Notes: a model not told the origin generated them from the sequence alone. DNA of 64,000 bases from Apodemus sylvaticus (GCF_947179515.1 NC_067474.1:95917324-95981323), one strand, 5' to 3'; shown: positions 10,183 to 21,125, counted from the first letter of the stretch. Numbers and translations are program-made.

Positions 10183-10320
10183 CCTTTTTTGAGATGGGAA
10201 TCTCCCTATGTAGTCCTGATAGCTTTGACCTGTCTACAAAGTCTAGGCTAGCTTTGAACGGATTGTCTTTCTGCCTCAGCTTGTCAAGTGCTAGAATTAT
10301 AGGTATGCACCTCAACACCT
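10183..10320 (-). mobile_element. B1 SINE, antisense, old
   Basis: TTTTGAGATGGGAATCTCCC, then GTCTAGGCTAGCTTTGAACG and GTGCTAGAATTATAGGTATG match the reverse B1 order. It abuts the 3' end of L1 copy B. Confidence 0.82.
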
Positions 10321-10324
10321 GAAG

Positions 10325-10735
10325 TGACTAAGATAACCACATCCTGTCCAGACTCCATCTTGTTTCTCCCTAGATGGTTCCCAGACTTCCACCCTCTAAT
10401 ACTTACATCCACCTTTGCAAGGGTTTGGAGACTATCTATGACCTCATCACAGTACAGATATATGAACCAATGTAATTAATGTTTGTGCAGGCTAAAACAC
10501 AAAACTAAAATAACTAGAGGAAGTATAAATAAAAATAATCATTTGTGCCGTGTCTGGAAAATACTGCTAAGCTTTGCAAAAAGACAGATGCTGCAAGGTT
10601 ACTCTAATTATCCCAACCCTGATGTGATTGTGGCTTTTGCCATTAAAAATGCTGTACTCCTGAGCTTCAGGACCAAGAGACATTTTGGAGGCATGAGTCT
10701 GATCTTGGTCTAGCCATTGTTAAAGAACTCTCATA
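10325..10735 (+). mobile_element. Possible solo LTR, unassigned
   Basis: GCTTTTGCCATTAAAAATGC followed by GTACTCCTGAGCTTCAGGAC resembles the TATA and R region of rodent LTRs, and the upstream part would be U3. The ends and family are not established. No internal retroviral genes adjoin it. Confidence 0.4.
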
Positions 10736-11094
10736 CTCCTAAGCAGCTTCATTAGTGCGGTTACCAAAAACTATCTCTCATAGATCATTTCACACCCGAT
10801 AAACTCTATTGGAAAAAGAATCTATGGACCCATTTAAGAACCTGATGAAACCTGTGGCCTCCCTCGTCCAAAAAAAGTATAGACATTCACTAAAGGATGC
10901 CTTTAGGAGGAGAGCCAATAGATGAGAAAAATAAAGAGCAGAAAAGATAAATAATATGTCTAAAATGTCAGCACATAATCCAGCAAAGCTTGTATTGCTT
11001 AGATCTTCAAATTGGTGGTGGGGTTAGCATAGTACTTTCTCTTCCTCTTTATGTTGTTGTTTCTTATATTGAGAGTTCAACTATTCTGAAAATT
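10736..11094. other. Unassigned non-coding DNA
   Basis: No gene or clear repeat is recognised. A/T-leaning sequence. Confidence 0.4.
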
Positions 11095-11186
11095 TGGGAA
11101 GAGGGCTCAGAGCTAGAGTGGTTGTCTAGCATGTATGTGGAGCCCTCGGTTCAATTCCCAATGTCACAAAAATAAAAGGATAAATA
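11095..11186 (+). mobile_element. ID SINE, diverged
   Basis: GCTCAGAGCTAGAGTGGTTG, TCTAGCATGTATGTGGAGCC and CGGTTCAATTCCCAATGTCA follow the ID element order, with a short A-rich tail. Confidence 0.78.
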
Positions 11187-11514
11187 CCTGAGCAGAAAGT
11201 TGAACAGCAATTGAGTTGCAACAAAGGCCTCAGGCAGTCCTGTGAGGTGCTCTGGAGCTGGGATGGCCATTCCCAGCTGCCCTGAGTGAGAAGAAAATGG
11301 AGGGTGGGGTGAAGGAATGCACCTACATCCTCCCGCAACGATTAGTCAATGGATGTGGCTGCTCAGGGGTGTAACCTTGGGCAAGATGTCTTCAGGGACT
11401 GGACAGAGAGCCACCATCAAGCTATCCTTCCAGCAGGTAGCAGGAAATGCAGTTTCCCTTGCAGGGTATGGGAATGCTTCTGACCAATCTCTTATTTCCT
11501 CTCAAATAACTTCC
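11187..11514. other. Single-copy-like DNA
   Basis: No repeat or gene is recognised. Short overlapping open frames on both strands (11126-11640) lack any family signature. Confidence 0.4.
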
Positions 11515-11720
11515 CCCAACATTTGTACGTGTAAGAGTGTTTTGACTATATATGTACTCCATGCATGCCTGGTGCCCTTGGAGGCCGGAAGAAAGCATGA
11601 GATCCTCTGGAACAGGAGTTATAGATGATTGAGCAGCCACATAGGTTCTGGGAATCTAACCGAGGGCCTCTGGAAGGGCAGTCAGTATTCTTAACCACAA
11701 AGTCACCTCACCCTCTAAAC
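11515..11720 (-). mobile_element. B3 SINE, antisense
   Basis: CATGCATGCCTGGTGCCCTT, GGAGGCCGGAAGAAAGCATG, GGTTCTGGGAATCTAACCGA and TCTTAACCACAAAGTCACCT follow the reverse B3/B2-type order. Confidence 0.85.
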
Positions 11721-12360
11721 CCAAAATTTTAAAATACTGTTTTTCCGTCTGCATCTCATCCTTCTTGAAGACCTGAGCTCAGCCCACAGATCATCAAGGC
11801 CAGAGATGATGTAGGAGCCATGACCCCGGCCATCGGAGCCACCCAGTCGAATCCTTAAATGATGCCCTGAGAACCGGCCTTCTCAAAAGCGGGAGTCCAT
11901 TTCTGAAAATAGTCTCTAGAGAATCCCAGCAGTAATGGGGTGAAATCAATCAAGCAGTGCACTGTTTCGCTGCATGGCCTTTCCATTTGTCATACAAATT
12001 GTAATGAATACTTATTTCTTAATTTATATTCCGGCCTTCACACAATTTGCAGCTCCTGCCATGTTTACACGCACCATCTGGAGGAGCTAATGAGGCGGGA
12101 GCACCAGAAATCACAACTTGCTTTGACTAAACTAAAAGATTCTTACTGGCAAGAAAATGATCTGGTTTTTTTCCCCCGGAATTTTGAAGAGATTAAAATA
12201 TGAGTCTTCCTGAGGATAGGGTAGAAATATGCAAAGCTAATTTTAATATTGAACCTGGAGGCAGCTGGCCATCTGAATCTGTTCAGAATAATTCAGTCAT
12301 TACACCAACAGTCTCATGATAGAAAGTCTCTTCTGACATTGGAATTCTGAAAAATGATTA
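11721..12360. other. Single-copy A/T-rich block, candidate conserved element
   Basis: About 550 bp with no detectable repeat. The part at 11985-12200 has long TAAT/ATTT-rich runs, the E-box CATCTG at 12076, and an open frame (11940-12203) that matches no protein I know. Freedom from repeats in a repeat-dense window is the only evidence for conservation. Confidence 0.4.
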
Positions 12361-12695
12361 CCTAGGCTATACACAAATGTCACAGAGTGTCCCAGCAGAC
12401 CACAGAGGGAACACACAGGAATGCTGAATGCGATAAAGTTTAAATACTGAGACTTTGCCCTCCCAGGGCCTGGGCCCAGCCTTGGGAATGGTTTTGATGA
12501 ATCTGGACAAGTTACACACTGTCTTTAGATAGCAGCTGCCTTGTGTATAAAACAGGAACTGGACAATAAAATTGTCAGAATTAAAAGAGAGATGCCAGTC
12601 AATTAAAGTGAACTGTTTGAGCATGTCACCAGGAAGCACTTAAATGTTTGCTGAATTTCCTGTCCTTGGAAAGTTTGCCTAAATAAATAAATAGA
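12361..12695. other. Single-copy-like DNA
   Basis: No repeat or gene is recognised. It ends in an AAATAAATAAATAG run before the CA microsatellite. Confidence 0.4.
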
Positions 12696-12721
12696 ACACA
12701 CACACACACACACACACACAC
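12696..12721. repeat. (CA)n microsatellite
   Basis: About 13 uninterrupted CA units. Confidence 0.97.
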
Positions 12722-12959
12722 TTCTTTCAAGTGCAGGCTAGTCTTCCTTGAATCTTGTCCCAGGATAATAACAGAGGATAATACGGATGAATTGTGTGCA
12801 TTCATAGATAGGTCAAGGTGCTTGTCTTTGTCCTTTGCTGGAGTGTGAAGTTCTTCAGGTTAGCCCAGACAAGTATTAAGTCTAATACTCTTCAGAAACG
12901 TAAAGTAGTATACCAGTGGTGTCATTTTTTTCACTCTGGACCCTAAATTATGTTCTTGT

Positions 12960-13185
12960 TTGTTTGTTTGCTTGCAGAACTAGGGATTGGGCCTAGGACT
13001 CATTGTTCAGAAATCTTTCTCTCCAACTCTTACTCTCTTTTTTTCCTTTTCTGGAGACCAGGTCTCACGTAGTCCTGTCTGGTCTTGAATTCTGCAGCAA
13101 AGACTAGCCTTGAACTCCTTGGTCTTCCTGTATCTAGCTACTTAAACGCTGGGACTACAGATGTGTACTGCACACCCCACTGCTC
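12960..13185 (-). mobile_element. ID-like and B1-like SINE pieces, antisense
   Basis: CAGAACTAGGGATTGGGCCT is a reverse ID-like head. It is followed by a T-rich tract and a reverse B1 (GGAGACCAGGTCTCACGTAG, GACTAGCCTTGAACTCCTTG, GGGACTACAGATGTGTACTG) at 13037-13185. The order suggests two insertions rather than one B4. Confidence 0.72.
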
Positions 13186-13196
13186 ATTTTTTTAAA

Positions 13197-13300
13197 GTTA
13201 ATATTAGGAAAGAAACCAAGTAACAACATCATTTCTGACCCCATACATCCCCTACTGGCAAATAACTAAAAAAAAAAAAAAAAAAAGGGTCAATATTAGG
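13197..13300 (+). mobile_element. Short retroposed insert with A tail and target duplication
   Basis: Near-perfect 12-bp direct repeats, GTTAATATTAGG at 13197 and GTCAATATTAGG at 13289, flank about 58 bp of unrelated sequence and an A tract of about 19. This is the hallmark of L1-mediated insertion of a short or 5'-truncated RNA. I do not recognise the inserted sequence. Confidence 0.6.
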
Positions 13301-13514
13301 TAGGGCACTTAAGAACACAAACAGGGTAATAATGATTATCCTTTGCCACAGATCAGAATCCTCCCTCAGAATAAAACAAAACAGAAGATTGTTAACTGTC
13401 TACTTGGGTATCAAAATTTGAAAATCAAAAATCAAAATTTGACAATCAAAGTTGGACTTTGGAATGGTCAACCTATGGAGTCAAAATGACATGTGACGCT
13501 CACCACCAATTTAC

Positions 13515-14135
13515 TTGTCAACTCGTTTTCTTTTTAAATTAGTATACAAAGTAATGAGCTTCATCATGTGATTGCCATACACTCCTTGTTTGGGTGAGTC
13601 TCCTCCTCCATACTTGTCCGCCTCCTTGCTGTACCCACCATCCTCTCATGAGCCACCCTTCAGTTTCCATGGTTCACTCGTGGACTATATTCTTTTTTCC
13701 TTTATTTCCCCTCCTCTCTAACACATCTTAAGACCTTGTCTTACTCTATCATGGTTTCCCATACATATACCTATGTAAACAAAGAAGTAAACATTAAAAT
13801 CTAGGGTCTATATATGTGATTAAAAACACAGTATTCATCTTCCTTAGTCTAAAATACTTTGCTTAAGATATTTATTTCCATTTTCCTGAAAATGTCATCA
13901 TTTCATTCATTTTACAGCTAAATAAAATTCTATTGTGTATGTACCATATTTCCCTTTTCTGTTCATGATAGTGGACATGCAGCCGGTGCATTTTCTAGCT
14001 ATTATGAAAATCCTGCAATAAACACACATGCGCAAGTATCTCTGTAGTAAGACTTTAAGAGTCAGTCCTTTAGCCTATACCCAAGATCCTTGTCACTATG
14101 TTCTCTGGAGAATAGTGTGGCCCTACATCACCTTG
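13515..14135 (-). mobile_element. Rodent L1 3' end, antisense
   Basis: 13870-14060 is the reverse of the ORF2 C-terminal part (AAATAAAATTCTATTGTGTA, ATGCAGCCGGTGCATTTTCT, TGCAATAAACACACATGCGC). 13515-13860 is the older 3' UTR side. Many small lesions; not coding. Confidence 0.78.
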
Positions 14136-14425
14136 CGCAGTGTCAGTCCTATTATTCACGTTCAGCAGGTACCTGTGAGCAGAACTAATTGCACGATCCA
14201 ACCTGAGATGGTATAACCAATCCACCTTATAAAGGAAAATGTAGATCATGAAACCCGGTCTCCTTGTCATCACAATCTTAATCAAATCAAGCGCAAACAT
14301 AAGCAAACCACAGATGAACATATTCTCAGTGATAACATTGAGATAATTACACTAGACCATGAGCTTTCAAACTTCTTTTGACCATAACCTATACAATGAG
14401 AAAAGCATGTATACCATTCCTCAGT
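14136..14425. other. Unassigned DNA
   Basis: No gene or clear repeat. It may contain more decayed L1, but no match is convincing. Confidence 0.35.
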
Positions 14426-14452
14426 AACACACACACACACACACATACACAC
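14426..14452. repeat. (CA)n microsatellite
   Basis: About 11 CA units with a CATACA interruption. Confidence 0.93.
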
Positions 14453-14459
14453 TCATGGG

Positions 14460-14645
14460 TAGAAACTGAGACTGAGTCCCATGTTGCTCAGACTGGCTTC
14501 AAACTAGTAGTTGAGTATAATCTTACACTTTAACCCTCCTGCCTCAACCTCCCAGTGGTGGGACTATAGGTGTGCACCCCAGTTTAAAAGGTGCTGAGGA
14601 TCTAACATAGGGCTCTTTCCAATCTCTCCGCCAATTGGGTTTCCT
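14460..14645 (-). mobile_element. B4-like SINE, antisense
   Basis: A reverse B1-like part (TGCTCAGACTGGCTTCAAAC, AGTGGTGGGACTATAGGTGT) is followed by a reverse ID-like part (AGGTGCTGAGGATCTAACAT). This is the arrangement expected of a B4 read backwards. Confidence 0.75.
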
Positions 14646-14734
14646 GTCCAGCCTCCAGAGACACACAGCTAAAGTAAATGTAAAATCGTTTACCCCTTGT
14701 GTTCCCCTCTAGTTGTTGTTTATCTGATTTGATT

Positions 14735-14862
14735 TTTTTTTTTTTTGAGACAGAGTCGCACACTGTAGCCCAAGCTACCTGGAACATCCGTTTTAGCTCA
14801 GGCTGGCCTCAGATTCACAATAATCCTCCTGCCGCTGCCTCCTGAGTACTGGGGTTGGAGAT
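14735..14862 (-). mobile_element. B1 SINE, antisense
   Basis: A T tract, then TTTGAGACAGAGTCGCACAC, CAGGCTGGCCTCAGATTCAC and CTGAGTACTGGGGTTGGAGA. A diverged B1. Confidence 0.85.
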
Positions 14863-16035
14863 GTGAACCTGGTTTGGTACTTTCTGTTGGAATGTTTCAG
14901 TGAGGTTCACCATCTCCCATTAAGTCGTTTCACTAACTGTGGGATGGGGAACATTTCGGAAGAGCGGGGTCATACTTGTCATCAGAGGTTCAGTGGCAGT
15001 CTTGGAGCCCAGCAGCTTGTGTGGCAATCTGACATGAGAGACCCTCTGGGGTCCTCCTTGGCCTTCTCACACTGGCCAGCGCTCTCTTGGCCCTGTGTGC
15101 TCCACTGTCCCTTGCTTTCCTATTGGCACACATCTATGCGATGGCTTCAATCTTTGGATTGGGGCGGGGTGGGGGGCGGTCAGCATTCACCCACAGGAGC
15201 CTTTCAGTCAGGGCCTCCCTTGAACACCTGATGCTGGGATGTGGACTTGCCTGTGGAATCTGGAGCAGTGAAACATGAAACAGTAGCTACAGGGTAAAGC
15301 TAAGAGAATATAAACTAAATGCTGACACTCCCAAGTGTATCCTCCATCTCACAGCAGAGAATGGAACCACTGTACTGAAACCACTGGGCTTCAGACTTTG
15401 TGACAACAGCTGAATCCAAAGTATAATTGATTCATTTTCTAGCTCACATTGCTAACAAAACATTATTTTTAAAAAAGTATGCTCCTTTAGCCCAAGTCTC
15501 TGTGAACCCTGGCTACTCTCTTTCTTACATCAACATTGTCTACAACTCCCAAAGAGAAAGTATAGCACAAACATAGCACAAAGAGGTTAGGCTGTCAACA
15601 GGTGAGGCACCATTTGTATGTTAATTTTAACTCTAAGGCAGGAGAAGCCTGTGCCACATTAGAAGCCTGGGTCCCCTGATCCTGGATGGAAACACTAGAA
15701 AGCATCTGGAAGGTCAGGGGTCATCGCATCGCACTGGACAGCAGCAAAGCAATCCCAACAGCTGCTGCTGAGGGCTGGATTCCGATCTGCTGTGGGAACA
15801 AGAACCATAGGTGACTATGGTGATAACCGAAAACCAGTGGCCTCGCCAGCATCACACTTGTGATTGTGGAAACTCCTCTCCTGGCTCATCAAAGGCATTG
15901 GGAAAGCCCAGGAGACTTCAGGACTTGAGCAAGAGCTGTTTCCTCTCAGCAAGAAAACCTCACTTCCCAGCACGAAGCTTCTTGAGGGAGATTCACTTAC
16001 TTTTGGTGAAACAAACAAAAACTGAGGGTAAAAGT
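14863..16035. other. Single-copy-like DNA
   Basis: No repeat is recognised over about 1.15 kb. A GC-rich stretch at 15163-15180 carries GGGGCGGGGTGGGGGGCGG, an SP1-type site. Overlapping open frames (14863-15278, 15811-16249) have no recognisable domains and no supporting codon pattern. Confidence 0.45.
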
Positions 16036-16310
16036 GAAAACTCAGTGGGTAGGTGTGTTTGCCACTCAACCCGGAGGACCTGAGTTCAAATCCCAAGCAT
16101 TCATATAAAAAGCTAGACATGACCACACAGGCCTGCCTATACCTGCACCCATAGTACGGTTGGGCCTGTAGACAAGGAGTGTTGGGGTTTGCTGGCTGGT
16201 TGGAAATCTGACTCGGGTAAAGGAGGCAGAGGGTGATGTCACAGGACACTCAATGTTCTTCTCTGGCCTCTGTGTGCATACACATATGTTTGTGCATGCA
16301 CATATATTGC
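16036..16310 (+). mobile_element. Composite tRNA-derived rodent SINE
   Basis: CTCAGTGGGTAGGTGTGTTT (A-box region), GACCTGAGTTCAAATCCCAA (B-box), GGACACTCAATGTTCTTCTC and CTGGCCTCTGTGTGCATACA follow the long rodent SINE (RSINE-like) order. Confidence 0.72.
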
Positions 16311-17695
16311 CAAATTCTTGCAAACCTTGACTATAGGTGCTGAGGGAATGAAAGAGATGACAGACTGGAAGAAGAAAAAAAAGCAGATTTACACACTCAG
16401 AAAAGCTCATAGAGGAAAGCAACAACATCCTGGACGCCCAGCATTTATTGATTTTAGCTGAACAGGGAACCAGGGCTGTTGTGCATAGCTGAACAGACAT
16501 GGGTTCTGACATACAAGTGACCAAGGAGGCAGGATGTCACCTACAGCTGAACAATGAAGCAGGTTTAGCTAATTTCAGTAGAAGCAGTCTCTATAGGTGT
16601 GCAGTCTTGGGGCTGTAAATGCAAGTTGGGAGTAGACATTTTCTTCATTCACTATCAACATTCACACCTGGACCACAGGAAGGTTTTGCCACTCCCATGG
16701 GACTGAGGCATTCGGGCCCTTGACCCGGCCATGCCACAGCCAATAAGACATATTACCATAACACTCTCTACAATATATGTACACATAATTAAAAAAAAAA
16801 AACAATCTGAATCTTTTGGTTTCAGACTTGAGATTTTCCAAGTTCAGCAAGTAAGCTCACCACATGTTCCCCAGTGCTTTCTAGCTACGTTTTGGCACAT
16901 GCTCTAACCATAACAATCCCTTCCCTGTTGCTGTGAAGGACCTAAAACTGTGGGGACGCCCTCTCAATAAACATGAAGAGGTTGTAAGCATTGCTTCTAT
17001 TTCTGCAGACCTGAATGGATTCTGGAATCGGTTCTGACCCAGCGCTGGAGCTGGGGCCAGGGTCACATCACAGCTGAGGCATAGTCTCCAGACCAGATCA
17101 ACTCCGGCCTTTTGTGCCTATGGAAGGATGCAGGCCAGAAACTGTTTCCAGCCTGCCTGGGAGCAGAAACAGAAACTCAGTACCACAGAGGAAGTCCCAA
17201 CCCCCCAGTAAACACAAAGAAGAACTGCTCATTACAGCTCACCAGTGCCGGCTCCAGTGCCGGCTCCAAGTGTGTCGAGCACACCAAACAAATTTAGCTT
17301 CACCACCTGTTCCGGAAAAGGAACACCCATGCCAAAATCCCCCCAAAAGTGCATAAATATTCTCAGTGTGGATTAGCTGGGAGTCTTTTCAAATATGTTC
17401 TATATTAGAGTTTGTAAACTGGGCACTTGATGTATACCACATGGCCACCATGTAAGATGTGAAGTTTTTGTTCTCTGCCTCAAAAATAAAAGAAACCGTA
17501 TTCTTTTTCTCTATAATTTTTAGACACAATTGAACAAAATGGTTTCAAGGCCTAAAACAAACAAACAAAAAACTTTTAGTCTTATTAGGAGTAAGATACA
17601 TACTTGAAATTTTCAGGTTTTCAAGAGTTTTGTCAAGAGAGTGTGGTCAGTTATCCAAAGAGCAGAAACAGGCTAAATGATAACTGATAAGTTCC

Positions 17696-17697
<2 letters not shown>
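16311..17697. other. Unassigned, mostly single-copy DNA
   Basis: No gene is recognised. AGCTGAACA recurs three times between 16453 and 16550, which may be a decayed dispersed element. A small duplication of AGTGCCGGCTCC lies at 17243-17266. Poly(A) runs occur at 16791-16802. Confidence 0.4.

Positions 17698-17734
<37 letters not shown>
17698..17734. repeat. (TG)n microsatellite
   Basis: About 18 perfect TG units. Confidence 0.98.
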
Positions 17735-17736
<2 letters not shown>

Positions 17737-17757
17737 CCAAGAGGTATAAAATGACAT

Positions 17758-18058
17758 GTCGTTTCTATTGCTGTAAAGAGACACCATGGCCAAAGTGACT
17801 CTTATAAAGGAAACATTGGGCTGGTTTACAGTTCGGAGGTTTAGTTCTTTATTGTCACAGCAGGAAGCATGGCGGCATGCGGGCAGACATGGTCTACAGA
17901 GGTAGCTGAGAGGTCTACATCTGGATTGGCAGGCAGCGGGAAGAAAGGAACCTCGGAGCCCACCACTCAGTGACACACTTCCTCCAGCAAGGTCATACCT
18001 CCAAAAATGCCACTCCCAATGAGTCTATGGGGGCCGGTTTTATTCAAACCACCACACA
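17758..18058 (-). mobile_element. Rodent interspersed repeat (same family as 1724), antisense
   Basis: GTTTCTATTGCTGTAAAGAG, ACACCATGGCCAAAGTGACT and CACTCCCAATGAGTCTATGG mark the family. The element ends near TTCAAACCACCACACAGG. Confidence 0.82.
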
Positions 18059-18274
18059 GGACAGGCGACAACCAAACTAATGCCACTGCTAAGCCAAATA
18101 CAAAAGTTTAAAAAAAAAAAAAAACTAAATTTAGGGCAAGAGCTAAAGCATACTTGACATTTCTGAACAAGGTACCTTCTAAAGTCTAAACTGTTTAGAA
18201 AATAATCTAGATACTATTAAATCCATACAGTTGTTATTTTAATGTAGTTGCAGTTGAAAGGAAATGTCTCTAAA
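18059..18274. other. Unassigned A/T-rich DNA
   Basis: Contains an A15 run near 18110. No gene. Confidence 0.4.
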
Positions 18275-19060
18275 GATGTCGTCCCGGCTGTGAAACTGTT
18301 AAATCCTAGCCTGACTTCAAGACTCACCTCAGAACTGCTTCCGGAAGTTTCCTTGGCTCCGGTTACTCTCCGCGGGCCACGTTCTGAGCCATGATCCCAC
18401 ACAGTCCCCTCCGTAGCCTGGAACTCTTCGGCTCTGCCTCTAACATCTTCGAAGTACTTGGTGAGTGGTGCGTCCTAGGTGGTCAAAGGGAAATAAATGA
18501 TAGGGGAACTGCCGGCCGTGGTGAAACCTGACTGTGTTTAAATGCTACCAGCCACTGGAAACGCGCACATCAGACTGCCACGCGAGAGCAGCAGGCCCAT
18601 GGCGTCCAGGCCGTAGGGAGCTCTCCAGACTTTTTCCTCAGCTCCCATCAGTGCTGACCACCATTCTTTGTCGTCAGTAAGCCTGAGCCCCACGCCTTTG
18701 CAGCCTAGACCTCTGCACACTCGCTCAACCTCAGGCTTTCTTCTCTAACCATATCAAAACAGTGAGGTCCCTCTCTGAGGAGCAAAAAGGGAAGGGCAGG
18801 CTACTGTAGACCATTCTCTTCTAGACGGTGGACAGAGGCTACAGGAAGGAGCCACTGCGCGGTCAGACCGGTGTGGGGGCGCTCAGAAAACCATCGTAGC
18901 CGCATCTCAGGCCATGCTCTACAGCAGTGGGGATGAGTGGGCACAAGGGACAGCCCCAGGACCCGGAGCCCTTCTACTGAGGCTAAACCATGGGTACAGG
19001 TGACATTGTCCTGAGTCGAAACCAAGGCCCATAGAAAACACACAGAGACACCGTCATCCA
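18275..19060 (+). promoter_or_regulatory. CpG-enriched single-copy patch; candidate promoter and first exon
   Basis: This block is visibly richer in CpG than the rest of the window (about a dozen CpGs in 18275-18530 alone) and free of recognised repeats. It contains the palindromic ETS-type site CTTCCGGAAG (18338-18347). An ATG at 18391 opens a frame that runs to a consensus 5' splice site, G|GTGAGT, at 18460/18461, or reads through to a stop at about 18532. The encoded peptide starts MIPHSPLRSLELFGSASNIF and matches nothing I know. A non-coding RNA first exon is equally possible. Confidence 0.35.
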
Positions 19061-20360
19061 AGGTGGTCTTTTGACCTGTAAGAACATGACCTGTAGCCCT
19101 CTAGGTATGCATTCAGTCACCAGCCCGTATACCACCACGGCATTGCATCAGCTCCATATTTCCACATCCAGAGCATCGATCCTTAAGGGTGCATTTTCAT
19201 TTATTAGAAAGGCACAGGATGATGTTTGCCCAAGGTGCTAAGAGACTCTGAAGGTCAAATCAATCCAAACGTCCTTCCTGCAGCCTGGCTTCTCTGACTG
19301 TATGCAGCCTCCTTATTCTGCTAAGTCTCTATTAAGAGACTGAAACTGAGTTGTCGGATGATTCTAATCCTTTAAAAATAAAAGACCTCTTTTATAGACA
19401 TGACAAAGCTATCAGACTATCCCTCTCTATGCAACCATCACACAGCCACACACCATCTACCTACGGCAACCCCATACCACCCTCCTCTCCCCCAGTGAAT
19501 TCTAAATAACAGATCATGTCATAGTTGTTACTTGATTAAAAAAATATATCTTTAAAGCCTTTTATCACACTACATATAGTATGATTAAAATGCATAAAAA
19601 TAACCTACAATAATTCCAAACACCAGTTTATAGAATCTAATTTGTATTCCCTTCGGTAGCTTTCAAGTCAATGTCAGCGTTAGTAATCTGTTTTGGGGAG
19701 AGGGCTGTTTTTTACTTTACCCACCATCTACATCCTGGAACTATTTCCAGCCCAGAAGAAAGCCTAATAGATAACAGCGAGGAAGCAAAGTGCAAGACAG
19801 ATGGGGAAGAGGGCGGTGTCTCTAATATTAGACCAGGAGTGGGTTTTACCGCAGAGAGAACTGGGGATTTTGCAAAATGAGGGAGGATCTGGAAAGAAGA
19901 ATGGAAAGAGATGGGGCAGGGGTGCCAAACACGGGCATGCCTGTATCCTGAGCATCTGTTGCCTCTCATTCATCAGAGTTTTCTGAACCATATTCAGTCC
20001 TTCTGCTATAGCAACACATGAGAGAGGCTTCCTTCCTCACTCATTGATGGTGGCCTCTGAAGACATCAGCGCCTTCTCTGCAACTTCCGCAATCAACCCC
20101 AATACTGTTCTGCCTAAAATGCCCTTAAGTAATCTGACACCATGGACAACGAAAATAAGAAGTCTCTTCTTAAAGAGAAAATATGCCAAGTAGGCTTTGT
20201 CTCATAAAAGACCGGCAACTCAGCAGAAACAAAAGATGTTAGCATTTTAATAGCAAGTTTAATTTTAATCCTTATTATACAAAATATAATAATCTCAAGT
20301 ACTAACTTTTTTCCCCTGTATAGCAGTATCATTGAAAATATAGAACTTTCCCTGCATTAG
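19061..20360. other. Single-copy-like A/T-rich DNA
   Basis: No repeat family or gene is recognised over about 1.3 kb. Overlapping short open frames on both strands around 19671-19991 show no domain. Confidence 0.45.
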
Positions 20361-20364
20361 GGAA

Positions 20365-20460
20365 CTTTTGGTCTCTGTGACAAAATACCTGATCAACTTT
20401 AAGGAAGGAAAGTTTCCTGCGTCTCAGTTTCAGAAGTTGCTGTGTGTGGTTTGGTCCTGT
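20365..20460 (-). mobile_element. Rodent dispersed-repeat fragment, old
   Basis: TCTCTGTGACAAAATACCTG followed by AAGGAAGGAAAGTTTCCTGC is the start of a common rodent dispersed repeat. The copy is truncated at the left arm of the inverted repeat. Confidence 0.5.
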
Positions 20461-20577
20461 GGTTGGGGGTAGTCATGGGCATGTGTCACCATGTCTGTCT
20501 TGAGGAGTATTCCTTGATACATTTGGCTTAGTGAGTTAGAGTGGATTATCTGTGAATACATTTCAACTTATGCAGAT
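20461..20577 (+). repeat. Inverted repeat, left arm
   Basis: 20461-20547 is the reverse complement of 20969-21056, with roughly 7 mismatches in 88. 20548-20577 matches the reverse of 20860-20891. Both segments are in mirrored order, so this is one inverted duplication with about 80 bp extra in the right arm. Confidence 0.88.
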
Positions 20578-20859
20578 AATATGCCATGTCAGGATGCGTG
20601 GCAGCCCGAAAGCAAAGACAAGAAACAAAAAGAGACTGGGGGGCAGGGTGTCCAATGTCCTCTTCAAGATAGCAACTCAACGGTTCACTTCTTCAACTAG
20701 ATCCCGTCTCTTAACAGACCACTGCCTCTGAGTAGCATCACAGATCCAACACAGATCCAACAAATGCCTCTTGGGGGACACTGCAGATCCAACTACAACA
20801 GCTCCCCACTTTGTTTCTGCTGAGAAAGAATTACAAACACATAGCAGCAAATGGTCACT

Positions 20860-21056
20860 CTGCAATAAGCTGAAATGTATTCATAGATAATTCCATCCTC
20901 TGTTCTCTGTGGCTAAACATATCAAAGAAGAGGACACTAAGTAGTCTTTCAACCCTAGAACTCAAATCTAACCCACTCTAACTCACTAAGTCAAATGCAT
21001 CAAGAAATACTCCTCAAGACAGACATGGTGACACATGCCCATATCTACCCCCAATC
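20860..21056 (-). repeat. Inverted repeat, right arm
   Basis: Partner of 20461-20577. It contains an unmatched 20892-20968 segment between its two matching blocks. The intervening loop of about 280 bp (20578-20859) carries a direct repeat of ACAGATCCAAC at 20739 and 20751. Confidence 0.88.
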
Positions 21057-21125
21057 AGAGGGACTAGGGGAAGAAGATTACATGTTCAGGGCCAGTCTCA
21101 GCTATATAGCAAAACCCTGGAGAAG
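21025..21125 (+). mobile_element. B1/B4-like SINE fragment
   Basis: AGACATGGTGACACATGCCC, then GGGCCAGTCTCAGCTATATA and GCAAAACCCTGG follow B4 3'-half order. Its head overlaps the inverted-repeat right arm. Confidence 0.65.

Noticed and set aside
11940..12203. 87-codon frame ending in a charged, helix-like stretch
   Set aside because: It matches no family I know. The sequence looks more like A/T-rich non-coding DNA, and there is no splice or promoter context.
15811..16524. Overlapping frames of 90-152 codons on both strands
   Set aside because: No domains, codon pattern or splice context. Part of the region is a SINE (16036-16310).
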